Part shown: positions 46,514 through 53,745 of the stretch, piece after piece
Position numbering within the stretch: position 1 is the stretch's first letter
Layout: every line of letters begins with the position of its first letter
Assembly: GCA_017462825.1 (NCBI GenBank)
Contig: JAFTQI010000022.1
Coordinates: 1-64,000 of the forward strand
Source of the DNA: Clostridia bacterium
Lineage (GTDB): Bacteria > Bacillota_A > Clostridia > Christensenellales > Borkfalkiaceae
Length of the DNA: 64,000 nt
Direction: 5' to 3'
Notes under the pieces: generated by a model
What the model was told of the DNA's origin: nothing
What the model saw: the letters and a program-made list of their open reading frames with translations, nothing else
The model's database searches: none
Translations under genes and position numbers: made by a program

Positions 46514-46873
46514 TTATTTTTCGTCCAAAAATGCTTTCATCATTGATTTAATCGCGTGTGCAGTCTTTTCGCCCTTTTCGGATTTGATTGCCCGATAGGT
46601 ATCGACAACTTCCATTTCGTCAGGGGAAAGGATTTCGCGGTGTTTAAGCTCCACGCCAGCGTCTTTGTCTGCTTCCGTAATCTCTAATTTTTCATGGCTT
46701 AATCCTAAAACAGATTCAATTGCTTGAACGGTTTCGTGGCGCGGTAAATCGATATATCCACAAAAAATATTTGTAATAGTGGAGCGACTGTATCCAGTAA
46801 GCTTTGCCAAATCGTCATACGATAAGTTTTTCTCTTTTTTGGCTTGTTTCCATTTCTCTAATTGTATCGCCAT
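46514..46873 (-). CDS. CI-like prophage repressor (XRE family)
   Basis: A 119-residue regulator with an N-terminal HTH (LSYDDLAKLTGYSRSTITNIFCGY) and a short helical C-terminal part without a LexA-type protease domain, so it is probably not cleaved by RecA and would be inactivated in another way. I chose the ATG at 46873, with AAGGAGG 8 nt upstream. It diverges from the strong promoter at 46959-46987, next to three operator copies, as expected for the lysogeny repressor. Confidence 0.85.
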   Translation of the reverse strand: MAIQLEKWKQAKKEKNLSYDDLAKLTGYSRSTITNIFCGYIDLPRHETVQAIESVLGLSHEKLEITEADKDAGVELKHREILSPDEMEVVDTYRAIKSEKGEKTAHAIKSMMKAFLDEK

Positions 46874-46915
46874 AGAAAACACCTCCTTCTTTTTTCTCTT
46901 ATTATAAAAAAATAT

Positions 46916-47013
46916 TCCAAGAAAGTAAACTTTTTTTTGGAAATTTTAGAAAAAACGCTTGACAATTCCAACAAGTTGGATTATAATACTATTGAAAAAT
47001 CCAAGAAAGTGGA
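46916..47013. promoter_or_regulatory. three-operator lysogeny switch
   Basis: TCCA-N6-type sites: O1 TCCAAGAAAGTAAA (46916-46929), O2 TCCAACAAGTTGGA (46967-46980, perfect palindrome) and O3 TCCAAGAAAGTGGA (47000-47013). O2 lies inside the spacer of the rightward promoter and O3 just after its -10 box, so bound repressor blocks early transcription; O1 is near the repressor gene and may serve autoregulation. Confidence 0.8.
46959..46987 (+). promoter_or_regulatory. rightward early promoter of the prophage
   Basis: TTGACA (46959-46964), 17-nt spacer containing O2, TATAAT (46982-46987). Its transcript first crosses the abiF cassette in antisense before it reaches the early genes at 48186. Confidence 0.85.
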
Positions 47014-47034
47014 CTTTTATGAGGTGAGGAAATG

Positions 47035-47066
47035 AAAAAAGAAAAGCCCCTCAAATAAGAGGAGCT
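47035..47066 (-). terminator. terminator of the abiF cassette
   Basis: Read leftwards: AGCTCCTC, 6-nt loop, GAGGGGCT, then TTTTCTTTTTT. It begins about 30 bp after the abiF stop codon. Confidence 0.85.
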
Positions 47067-47097
47067 GTAAGAGTAGTTGGTTTAGATGCTTTGGTTT

Positions 47098-47997
47098 CTA
47101 TAACTCGTTAATATTTTTTAATAAGTAGTTTTGCCAAAGTTCATCTGGGAAGCCCATTAGTTTTATATCAACACAGGGGAAATCTAAAAGCAATAAGTCG
47201 ATTTTTGCTACGAAACGTTGCCAATGGTCATCGAAAGGGAGTAAATGTTTTAAGCAGATTAAAGTCGCATATATGCGTAAGGAGCTAACTTCTTGTGAAG
47301 TGTATTGTTTGTATAAAATAGGGGAGATAGAAAGATTTTCGTTGTAAAGTCTACCATAATGAGCGCAAATATTTCTTACAAAGGCTAAATGTTCAATCCA
47401 ACTTTCTAAATATGTGTAGCCGATGTTATACATAGAAGCTATTGCTTTTTTATCAGTGTTCTTCATATTTTTGAAAAACTTTGAAAGCATACCAAAACTG
47501 AAAAGCTCGATTAAAGCATAAAAAGGCAAACCAACTTCGTAATTGTCTTGGAAATTTCTCACGAATGCGGATTTGGAGTTTCTCTTTAATTCTACATCAA
47601 TATCTTCTAAAAATTTTTGATGATAATCTGCTCTTTGAAAATTGTTGACGTCTTTATATCCCAGGACACCATATTTTTGGGAAAAGTAATTTGCGATTCG
47701 GCAGCGTAGATTGATTTCGACTTTTTCAATTTCAGGAAAAAGCAGATGTCTAAACTTTGCGTTAAAGAGATATAAGCCTTTGATTTGTTCAAAGCTAATG
47801 TTCTCTTTATAAGTGGAATTTTTTTCTTTTAATCCAAGACTGTATGCTTTGATTAAACGAAAATATGAGACATTATTTAAGAAGTCTCTTGCTTTTGTTT
47901 CATCATTAATAATGCAACCGAGTTCTTTTAAGTTGGAAATTTGTTCGTCAACACTCATAGGGCGTTGATGTTTTTTCAAAACATTGTCTTCAAGCAT
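47098..47997 (-). CDS. abiF: AbiF/AbiD-family abortive infection protein (HEPN)
   Basis: A 299-residue Abi_2-family protein, all helical. The HEPN ribonuclease motif R-x4-H appears as RNICAH (R208, N209, H213), inside the typical phrase WIEHLAFVRNICAHYGRLYN. AbiD/AbiF proteins stop phage growth, and AbiF-type HEPN proteins are considered relatives of the Cas13 ancestor that pair with a small RNA. I place the start at ATG 47997, because the upstream in-frame ATG at 48042 lies in the loop of a 5' hairpin and has no ribosome site; an AGGA lies 11 nt before 47997. Own promoter, leader hairpin and terminator make this a self-contained lysogenic-conversion cassette. Confidence 0.85.
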   Translation of the reverse strand: MLEDNVLKKHQRPMSVDEQISNLKELGCIINDETKARDFLNNVSYFRLIKAYSLGLKEKNSTYKENISFEQIKGLYLFNAKFRHLLFPEIEKVEINLRCRIANYFSQKYGVLGYKDVNNFQRADYHQKFLEDIDVELKRNSKSAFVRNFQDNYEVGLPFYALIELFSFGMLSKFFKNMKNTDKKAIASMYNIGYTYLESWIEHLAFVRNICAHYGRLYNENLSISPILYKQYTSQEVSSLRIYATLICLKHLLPFDDHWQRFVAKIDLLLLDFPCVDIKLMGFPDELWQNYLLKNINEL

Positions 47998-48024
47998 TTT
48001 ATCTTTTGTCCTAATAATTAAATG

Positions 48025-48062
48025 ACCTCGCGTGGTACGCATTGTGAAGAGGCGTGCGAGGT
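48025..48062 (-). ncRNA. hairpin RNA in the abiF 5' region (abiF-RNA-like)
   Basis: On the leftward transcript ACCTCGC (48062-48056) pairs with GCGAGGT (48031-48025), and directly inside it ACGC (48055-48052) pairs with GCGT (48040-48037), with an 11-nt loop and a 5-nt one-sided bulge. It begins within about 7 nt of the expected transcription start. A conserved abiF RNA motif upstream of such genes is known; whether this is a member needs a covariance-model search. Confidence 0.55.
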
Positions 48063-48074
48063 TCTGTTAATATT

Positions 48075-48103
48075 AGTATATGCAATTTTTAAGCTGTTGT
48101 CAA
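48075..48103 (-). promoter_or_regulatory. promoter of abiF and its hairpin RNA
   Basis: Minus strand: TTGACA (48103-48098), 17-nt spacer, TATACT (48080-48075). A perfect palindrome CAACAAATTTTGTTG (48134-48148) lies about 30 bp upstream, shared with the divergent gene at 48186, and may be an operator. Confidence 0.8.
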
Positions 48104-48185
48104 GTGTTTTCTTAAAAAAAACTCAACAAATTGCAACAAATTTTGTTGAAAAAAGTTTACATTTGCATTACGACAGGGGGAGTCA

Positions 48186-48416
48186 ATGAAAGTTAAAGAC
48201 TTTATTAAAGAAGCTGACGCAAGCAAAGAAATTCACTTTACCTGTGGTGATTGGTTTGCTTTTACAACAACCCAAGTAGGAGCGGTTAATAAAATGGGAG
48301 AAGCGGAGATTTTAGAGATTTCTATTTACGACGAAAAAACATTTCATCTCAAAATAGATGAATCGGTTAATATGTGCGTTGTGCCTGTTAATGAAAATAA
48401 GTGGGTTAATCAATAG
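48186..48416 (+). CDS. small phage early protein of unknown function
   Basis: A 76-residue acidic protein with alternating beta-strand pattern (FTCGDWFAFTTTQVG, ILEISIYDEKTFHLKI). No known domain. ATG 48186 follows GGGGGAG. First gene of the rightward early region; its end overlaps by 11 bp the end of the convergent HTH gene. Confidence 0.6.
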   Translation: MKVKDFIKEADASKEIHFTCGDWFAFTTTQVGAVNKMGEAEILEISIYDEKTFHLKIDESVNMCVVPVNENKWVNQ

Positions 48417-48651
48417 AACGCTTTAATGCAGGCGTTGTTTGCCAATTCTTGATATTGCGTTCTATACCTAAAATGAAATCAGCGGAATATCCTGTAAGTT
48501 TGCAAAGGTCAATCAGTTGGTGTACGGTAAAAATGCTTTTACCATTACGCCAAGAACGGACTTCCGTTTCGGTAACTTTAAGGGCATAAGCAACATCGTG
48601 GTCGTCGAGTTTTGCGTTTTTAATTGCAACGTCTAAATTTTTCGAAATCAT
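48406..48651 (-). CDS. HTH regulator, leftward, in the early region
   Basis: An 81-residue protein with an XRE-like HTH (LDDHDVAYALKVTETEVRSWRNGKS, then IDLCKLTGYSADFILGIER). Start at 48651 has AGGGAG upstream. Divergent from the HTH gene at 48728, so this makes a second repressor-like pair inside the prophage besides the CI-like switch. Confidence 0.8.
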   Translation of the reverse strand: MISKNLDVAIKNAKLDDHDVAYALKVTETEVRSWRNGKSIFTVHQLIDLCKLTGYSADFILGIERNIKNWQTTPALKRSID

Positions 48652-48727
48652 AATAAAACTCCCTTGTGGATTTTATTTATTATATCAAACAATCGTTCAA
48701 AAATCAATAATACAAAGGAGATTTATG

Positions 48728-48907
48728 ATGACAAAGCTTGAAGAGAAGAGAAAGGAAAAGGGATTATCGCGCCAACAGTTGGCGAAAAAGGTAGGCGTTA
48801 CGTATGAGTCTATCGGGCATTATGAAAACAAACAGCGAGAGCCGAAAGCAAGTATCTTAAAAAAACTCGCCGAAGCTCTCGATTGTAAAATGGAAGATTT
48901 AATATAA
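48728..48907 (+). CDS. small XRE/Cro-like HTH protein
   Basis: A 59-residue, nearly pure HTH-3 domain (LSRQQLAKKVGVTYESIGHYENKQREP, ending CKMEDLI). Of two adjacent ATGs I prefer 48728 because of spacing from AAAGGAG. Cro-like role is likely. Confidence 0.82.
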   Translation: MTKLEEKRKEKGLSRQQLAKKVGVTYESIGHYENKQREPKASILKKLAEALDCKMEDLI

Positions 48908-48918
48908 GGAGAAGAGAG

Positions 48919-49158
48919 ATGATTAAAGAATTAAAAGAAATGGGCTTGTCGCAATCGATGATAGCGAGAGAAATGGGGAGCAATCGTCAAACGGTAAACG
49001 AGTGGTTTCTTGGAAAAGCAAATCCGTCTGCACGGTCTATTAGCCGTATGGCGGAAGCAATGACGAAACTCACGGGTAAAACGATTACGCCTGCGGACGT
49101 TTACTTGCTCATTGATAAAGTCGTCAAAAGAGTTAAAGAAGAAAAGGGAAATAATTAA
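48919..49158 (+). CDS. small HTH protein of the early array
   Basis: A 79-residue protein with a short HTH (LSQSMIAREMGSNRQTVNEWFLGK) and a basic C-terminus. Preceded by AAGGAGAAG; 11 bp after the previous gene, so part of one operon. Might act as Cro, an excisionase-like factor or an early activator. Confidence 0.75.
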   Translation: MIKELKEMGLSQSMIAREMGSNRQTVNEWFLGKANPSARSISRMAEAMTKLTGKTITPADVYLLIDKVVKRVKEEKGNN

Positions 49159-49178
49159 CAAAAGGAAGGTAATTAAAA

Positions 49179-49403
49179 ATGGGAAAGAAAACGGTAAAGA
49201 AGAATGTGAAGCTTGCAACGTTGTTAAGCGCACGTAAAATTACGGCGTACAAGCTGTCGGGTATGTTGGGGTTTAAGGACAAGACAACGGCGTATAAGTG
49301 GGTTTATGGGAAAGCCGAACCTAACGCAAAGACAATGTTGAAACTGATGGAAATTCTCGACGTGTCGGCATTGGAGATTTTGACGATTTTTGCAGGAGTA
49401 TAA
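49179..49403 (+). CDS. small HTH protein of the early array
   Basis: A 74-residue basic protein; residues about 20-50 (ITAYKLSGMLGFKDKTTAYKWVYGK) form an HTH. Preceded by AAAGGAAGG. Third rightward HTH gene in a row; not closely similar to its neighbours, so these are not simple tandem copies. Confidence 0.7.
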   Translation: MGKKTVKKNVKLATLLSARKITAYKLSGMLGFKDKTTAYKWVYGKAEPNAKTMLKLMEILDVSALEILTIFAGV

Positions 49404-49404
49404 T

Positions 49405-49623
49405 ATGAAAAAGCAAGCGATTTCAATTCCTAATTTTATGTATGACGAAGCGCCTATACTCGCAGGCGTATGCGAAATTATCAACGTGGCGCTTGAACAA
49501 AATCCCGATATGAGCCTTGCGGAGTTCGCAAGAGTGATTAGCGAAGCAAACCAAGAGAAAGCGTGTGAACGGCTTGAAAAGGCGATAGAAAGACAATTTA
49601 AGGGGGAAAGCGAAAGTGTTTGA
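49405..49623 (+). CDS. small phage protein, unknown
   Basis: A 72-residue helical protein. ATG 49405 follows AGGAG at 6-nt spacing. The phrase MSLAEFARVISEANQEK suggests a helical bundle; no domain recognised. It overlaps the next gene by 8 bp. Confidence 0.6.
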   Translation: MKKQAISIPNFMYDEAPILAGVCEIINVALEQNPDMSLAEFARVISEANQEKACERLEKAIERQFKGESESV

Positions 49624-49903
49624 GCTTAAAAAAGAGATTTTGGAAACGTTTTGCGAAAAAGACGAACGGCGCAGAAAGTATCTTCAAGAAATGCTCATGA
49701 CGGATGATGAAGGGGAAAGTAATCATTTCTTTGCGCTTGCTCAAAAAGAAGAAGCGGAAATGAAAGCTATTGAATATAGTCACGTAGACGCAGAAGATTT
49801 ATATGCGGTAGTTATCGCTCACGATTTTGTCAAAACGCTGGGCGTTGAAAGATTGGACAAAATCATAGCTTGCTTGAACGTATGCGAGGTAGAAGTCGTA
49901 TGA
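49616..49903 (+). CDS. small phage protein, unknown
   Basis: A 95-residue, acidic, mainly helical protein starting with GTG 49616 after AGGGGGAAAG. No cysteine or known motif. It overlaps both neighbours by a few bases, a sign of translational coupling. Confidence 0.55.
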   Translation: MFELKKEILETFCEKDERRRKYLQEMLMTDDEGESNHFFALAQKEEAEMKAIEYSHVDAEDLYAVVIAHDFVKTLGVERLDKIIACLNVCEVEVV

Positions 49904-50445
49904 GAGTAGATTACATAAACGGAAAAATCGTATGTGTGGCGGACGATTGGAACGCGCTTACGAACAGAGAAAGAGATTTTCTTCGAGATTGTTATTGGAG
50001 CGCTATTTGGACGAACTTCAATGCGGACGGGCATTTGGAAATGGGCGACAGGAGTAGCGCGAGAAGTTACGTGCGAGCATTTTCCACAATGATATTATCG
50101 GCTGAAAAAAACGGGATTCTATTGCCCGAAAAGGTAAGAGAATTAAAGGATTTTTACAGCGAGTTGTCCAAGGAAGAATACGAGAAGGCGGAAAGACAAC
50201 GTGAAGCCGAACGGCGAAAACAGATGTGGAAAATACGAAAGGAAAACGGTTGCGGGACTTGTAATCATTTGTGCAAAACGGGCGACAGCGATTTCAAATG
50301 CAAGTATTCGGGCGATATGTTAAACGCAATGTTTTACGATGAATACAACCCGATAACGAGAGTATACGAAATGTTCCACGAAACGGGCGTTCCGAACGAG
50401 CATTGTAAGGATTACGTAAGCGAAAGACAAACGAAGGTATATTAA
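49900..50445 (+). CDS. phage protein with C-terminal cysteine cluster
   Basis: A 181-residue protein. The N-terminal half is helical and charged; residues about 118-135 carry CGTCNHLC and a further C about ten residues on (FKCKYSG), with another Cys near the end, suggesting a zinc-binding knuckle. ATG 49900 overlaps the preceding TGA (ATGA arrangement). Function unknown. Confidence 0.6.
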   Translation: MRVDYINGKIVCVADDWNALTNRERDFLRDCYWSAIWTNFNADGHLEMGDRSSARSYVRAFSTMILSAEKNGILLPEKVRELKDFYSELSKEEYEKAERQREAERRKQMWKIRKENGCGTCNHLCKTGDSDFKCKYSGDMLNAMFYDEYNPITRVYEMFHETGVPNEHCKDYVSERQTKVY

Positions 50446-50493
50446 AAGCAACCGTGAAAACGGTAAAAATATTTTATAAGGTAGGTAATTAAA

Positions 50494-51309
50494 ATGGCAG
50501 GGTTTAGAAAAGCGGAACGTAAGCAGGTAAAATTGAAAATTGGTATATCTGCGCCGAGTGGTGCAGGGAAGACGTATTCAGCGTTGCTTATAGCAAAGGG
50601 GATGTGCGGAGATTGGTCGAAAGTAGCCGTGATTGATACAGAGAACGGCTCGGCGGAACTTTACTGTAATTTGGGCGATTATTCGGTTTGTACGATAACC
50701 CCACCGTTTACCCCGAAAAAGTATATCGACGCTATTAAGGAAGCGGAAATGGAAGGATTCCAAGTGCTTATTATTGATAGCTTGTCTAATGCGTGGAGTG
50801 GCGAAGGTGGTTTGCTTGATATGCAAGATAAAGCGGTAAAGGCAAGTAAAAGCGGTAATTCTTATACGGCTTGGAGAGAGATTACGCCAGAGCATAATAA
50901 GCTTGTAGATGCGATTTTACAATGTAATATGGACGTAATCGTAACGACAAGAGCAAAGGCGGAGTATGTTATTACGGAAGACAACGGCAAGAAAACGATT
51001 AAAAAAGTAGGACTTGCGCCTGTGTTTAGAGACGGCTTGGAATACGAATTGACGACGTTCTTTGATATGACACAGGACCATATAGTAACGGCGAGTAAAG
51101 ATAGAACGGGGCTGTTTGATAGGCTAAATTTCACTCCTACGGAAGAAACGGGGAAATCTCTTAACGAGTGGCGAAATGGTGGAATTAAATGCAAGTGTTC
51201 CGTATGTGGCAACGAAATGGCTTTTGATTTGTACCAAAAAACGCTTAAAAAGTACGGACAGGCAATTTGTTCCGCCGAGTGTAAGGCGGAAGTGATGAAC
51301 GTAGAATAA
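50494..51309 (+). CDS. Sak4-like RecA-fold recombination ATPase
   Basis: A 271-residue phage ATPase of the AAA_24/Sak4 type. Walker A is SAPSGAGKT near residues 20-28 and Walker B VLIIDSLS near residues 91-98; the SLSNAWSGEGGLLD stretch is typical for this family. The C-terminus has a zinc-finger-like CKCSVCGNE and CSAEC. Sak4 proteins help single-strand annealing in phage recombination, usually together with an SSB protein; no SSB gene is recognised nearby. Strong start after AAGGTAGG. Confidence 0.8.
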   Translation: MAGFRKAERKQVKLKIGISAPSGAGKTYSALLIAKGMCGDWSKVAVIDTENGSAELYCNLGDYSVCTITPPFTPKKYIDAIKEAEMEGFQVLIIDSLSNAWSGEGGLLDMQDKAVKASKSGNSYTAWREITPEHNKLVDAILQCNMDVIVTTRAKAEYVITEDNGKKTIKKVGLAPVFRDGLEYELTTFFDMTQDHIVTASKDRTGLFDRLNFTPTEETGKSLNEWRNGGIKCKCSVCGNEMAFDLYQKTLKKYGQAICSAECKAEVMNVE

Positions 51310-51361
51310 TAGCAAAAATGCGGAGGGCGCAATTACCCTCCGCGAAAAAAGGAAGTGGATG

Positions 51362-52066
51362 ATGAACGGATTTACGTTTCAAAACGAATATTACATAGTA
51401 ATAAAAAAGCTAAAAAAACAGCAAGATAGGGCGGCTTTAATGCTTGCGATAGCGGAGTTTATGTTTGAGAATAAAGAGCCTAAAAACTTGTCTGATACGG
51501 CGGAAATGGCTTTTGAAATATTACTTCCGGGCTTGCAAAAGAGCAAGCATAATTCGGGGCGCGGTGGTCGTCCAAAAAATAAAATCGGTTATGAAACGGT
51601 TTTGAAAAATGAAAACCGATTTGAAACCGATTTGAAACCGATTGAAAACCGATTTGAAACCGATTTGAAACCGATTGAAAACCGATTTGAAACCGAAAGA
51701 GAAACCGTCCCTAACGAAAAAGAAAGTACCAAAGAAAAAGATAACACCCTTAAAAGAGAAAACTTAGAAAGTAAGAAAGAAAGAAAAGATATATATAATT
51801 TAACTAACAATGCGGGCGCGTGCGTGTGTGAGGAAGAGCAACAATCGCACGAAGATATTATGCGAGAATACGGCTTGGACGAAACGGTGTGTGAGAGTTT
51901 GAAAGACTTTCTCCGTCATTGCTATCTTAACAAGCATATCGTAAGCAACTCAAAGTTAAATGATATAATCTTTCGTTTGATTGAACGGTACGGCAACGAT
52001 AACATGGGTATGATTGATTGTATTGAACTTGCTATCCGTGGCGGATATTTCGATGTAAAGGCATAA
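51362..52066 (+). CDS. phage replication-organiser-like protein (DUF6291-like)
   Basis: A 234-residue protein. Its first 75 residues (NEYYIVIKKLKKQQDRAALMLAIAEFMF, then GRGGRPKNK) recall DUF6291 phage proteins that sit in replication modules. The middle is a low-complexity linker with the 11-residue unit ENRFETDLKPI repeated, then a charged stretch. The C-terminal about 70 residues are helical, resembling helicase-loader or DnaD-like tails. ATG 51362 is preferred to 51359 for spacing from AAGGAA. Likely involved in starting phage DNA replication (inference). Confidence 0.6.
   Translation: MNGFTFQNEYYIVIKKLKKQQDRAALMLAIAEFMFENKEPKNLSDTAEMAFEILLPGLQKSKHNSGRGGRPKNKIGYETVLKNENRFETDLKPIENRFETDLKPIENRFETERETVPNEKESTKEKDNTLKRENLESKKERKDIYNLTNNAGACVCEEEQQSHEDIMREYGLDETVCESLKDFLRHCYLNKHIVSNSKLNDIIFRLIERYGNDNMGMIDCIELAIRGGYFDVKA
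51611..51696 (+). repeat. 33-bp tandem repeat, 2.6 copies
   Basis: Units begin at 51611, 51644 and 51677 (period 33 bp, identical), each made in turn from a 12-bp-like subunit with GATTTGAAACC. In frame it encodes ENRFETDLKPI. Confidence 0.9.
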
Positions 52067-52091
52067 ACGATTACAAAAGAAGGTGGTAAAA

Positions 52092-52253
52092 ATGGGAAAG
52101 TATAAAACGTGTGGTGGTTGCTCCAACGGTGTGTATGTCAGCGAAGGATGTACAATGTGCTTGGTGGGCGACGAGCCGAAAGTGGTTATGGACGATTGGG
52201 AGCCGACGGAAGATTATATGTGGTGCGACGGCGAACATTACGACGAGGATTAA
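52092..52253 (+). CDS. 53-residue cysteine-rich phage peptide
   Basis: ATG 52092 after AAGGTGG. The sequence has CGGCSNG near the start and C-x2-C (GCTMCL), with a last Cys in the Asp/Glu-rich tail, so it is a likely zinc ribbon. It is short and in a different frame from a longer spurious one. Function unknown. Confidence 0.6.
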   Translation: MGKYKTCGGCSNGVYVSEGCTMCLVGDEPKVVMDDWEPTEDYMWCDGEHYDED

Positions 52254-52257
52254 AGCT

Positions 52258-52455
52258 ATGAAGTGGAAAAGACAAACGAACGGCGATTGGTTGGCGCAGG
52301 GGCAAAAAGGACATTTCTTGCTTTGGAGATACGGGCGAATTTGGAAAGGACTTTATATGCACGAATTTGGGAGAGTGGTGCGGTTTCGGTTCTTTGCCAA
52401 AACGTTGCAAGAAGCAAAGACGAAGTGTGAAGAAAATTATTATTGGGAGGCGTAA
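52258..52455 (+). CDS. 65-residue basic phage protein
   Basis: ATG 52258, 4 bp after the previous stop. Basic and aromatic (GDWLAQGQKGHFLLWRYG, then RVVRFRFFAKTLQEAK) with a beta-then-helix pattern. No domain recognised. Confidence 0.55.
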   Translation: MKWKRQTNGDWLAQGQKGHFLLWRYGRIWKGLYMHEFGRVVRFRFFAKTLQEAKTKCEENYYWEA

Positions 52456-52458
52456 GAA

Positions 52459-52941
52459 GTGGGAGCGAAATACTGTAAGAAAAAGGCTTGTTCGGAGGCA
52501 AGCAAAGGACCGTGTAGCGTGGCGGATAGTTGTCCGCTTTGGGAATGGGATATAGAGCGCGAGAAAGGGAATAAGCCTACGACAGGCAATCCGTTAGAAG
52601 AAGAGGAGCAAAGAGAGTTCGCGTCGTGGTGCGATGCCAAAGGCTTGTTATGGGCGCATATCCCGAACGAGAGAAAAGCGACGGCGTTTTCGTTGTTTGG
52701 GTTGATAAGGCAAGGCTTAAAAAAGGGATTCCCGGACAACTTTATAGCTGAGCCGAGGGGCGAGTATCACGGGCTATTTATCGAGCTGAAAAGGAATAAA
52801 AAAAGTTCGTCGAAGAAATCGCACGAACAAAGAGCTTGGATAAAGGCATTGAACGAAAAGGGATACAAAGCGGCGTTTGCTTACGGGGCAGAAGAGGCGA
52901 AGCGCTTGGTTTTGGAATATTTGGAGGGCGAAGAAAAATGA
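52459..52941 (+). CDS. VRR-NUC-type nuclease
   Basis: A 160-residue protein. Residues 1-30 hold five Cys; the nuclease domain follows, with an acidic EEEEQREFASWCDAKG helix, then GFPDNFIAEPRGEYHGLFIELKRNK, in which the D and E-x-K form the PD-(D/E)xK-like centre of VRR-NUC enzymes, and the QRAWIKALNEKGYKAAFAYG end. Such phage nucleases resemble Holliday-junction or Cas4/Fan1 family nucleases and act in DNA processing. Start GTG 52459 with GGAGG at 8-nt spacing. Confidence 0.85.
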   Translation: MGAKYCKKKACSEASKGPCSVADSCPLWEWDIEREKGNKPTTGNPLEEEEQREFASWCDAKGLLWAHIPNERKATAFSLFGLIRQGLKKGFPDNFIAEPRGEYHGLFIELKRNKKSSSKKSHEQRAWIKALNEKGYKAAFAYGAEEAKRLVLEYLEGEEK

Positions 52942-53093
52942 TTCAATTAGAAATTTCAAAAGAGGACGATAAAGCGACGGTAGCTGCGATACTCGTAATG
53001 AACGGGTACACGGTAAAAAAAGAGAAGATAATCGTCAACGGACGAGGGAAATTCGTTTTGATGGCGTGGAAGGACGAGAAGGTGGAGAGATGA
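52938..53093 (+). CDS. 51-residue phage protein, unknown
   Basis: ATG 52938 overlaps the nuclease stop (ATGA). Mixed alpha/beta pattern with basic end; no motif recognised. Its stop in turn overlaps the next start. Confidence 0.5.
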   Translation: MIQLEISKEDDKATVAAILVMNGYTVKKEKIIVNGRGKFVLMAWKDEKVER

Positions 53094-53731
53094 TATATCC
53101 TAAAATACCCGATGAAATATACGAAAATCGTTGTAGATACTGTTTTCATTTTTGTAAAGACGGCGAGAATAGAGATTTTGACGCTAAGGAAGAGTATTCT
53201 TATTCTACAAAACTTCCGTGCAAGATACATAGCATAGCAGGATATTTTCACCAAGAACGTGTAGAAGACGGAACACCGCGCGGAGATTATGTAAATATCG
53301 CTTATACGGATGGTGAGTGTAGAGGATTTACTCCGCATTTATCTTATCCCGGGATATGTCAATCTTGTGAATATCATAACGAATTTATGGACGGATATTG
53401 TACTGGTGAAAAAAGCGATGATTATAGATTGGCATTTATAGCAAACACACACGGTTCCGAACAATATGGCAGTAAATTTTTTACTTGTAGCAAATGGAAA
53501 ATGTCTTCGAGGCTGAAAGATTATTTCTTGGAAGATATGGTCTATGGACGGGTTCCTCCGATAGTGGATATAAAAACCTTTAAGTTGGTTTCACCGTTGA
53601 AATTATGCGAAACAGTGAAATCTTGGGCGGAAATAAAAGAAAAAAGACTTGTGGAAATAGAGGCGGAAAAAAAACAAAAAGAAGAAAAAAATCAAAAGAC
53701 GGAACAGTTGTTTTTAGACTTGGGATTTTAA
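53090..53731 (+). CDS. cysteine-rich phage protein, unknown
   Basis: A 213-residue protein with two C-x2-C clusters (CRYCFHFC near residue 15, CQSCEYHNEFMDGYC near residue 93) and single Cys later, suggesting two zinc-binding sites. The C-terminus is a Lys/Glu helix. ATG 53090 overlaps the preceding TGA. No known function. Confidence 0.6.
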   Translation: MIYPKIPDEIYENRCRYCFHFCKDGENRDFDAKEEYSYSTKLPCKIHSIAGYFHQERVEDGTPRGDYVNIAYTDGECRGFTPHLSYPGICQSCEYHNEFMDGYCTGEKSDDYRLAFIANTHGSEQYGSKFFTCSKWKMSSRLKDYFLEDMVYGRVPPIVDIKTFKLVSPLKLCETVKSWAEIKEKRLVEIEAEKKQKEEKNQKTEQLFLDLGF

Positions 53732-53745
53732 GTAGGAGAAGAACA

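Noticed and set aside
47032..47058. Eight-residue ORF with a ribosome-like site after the early promoter
   Set aside because: The sequence is explained by the abiF terminator on the other strand; the A-run is its T-run.
48042..48044. Upstream ATG as abiF start
   Set aside because: It lies in the hairpin next to the transcript start and has no ribosome site; the 15 added residues are read from the hairpin itself.
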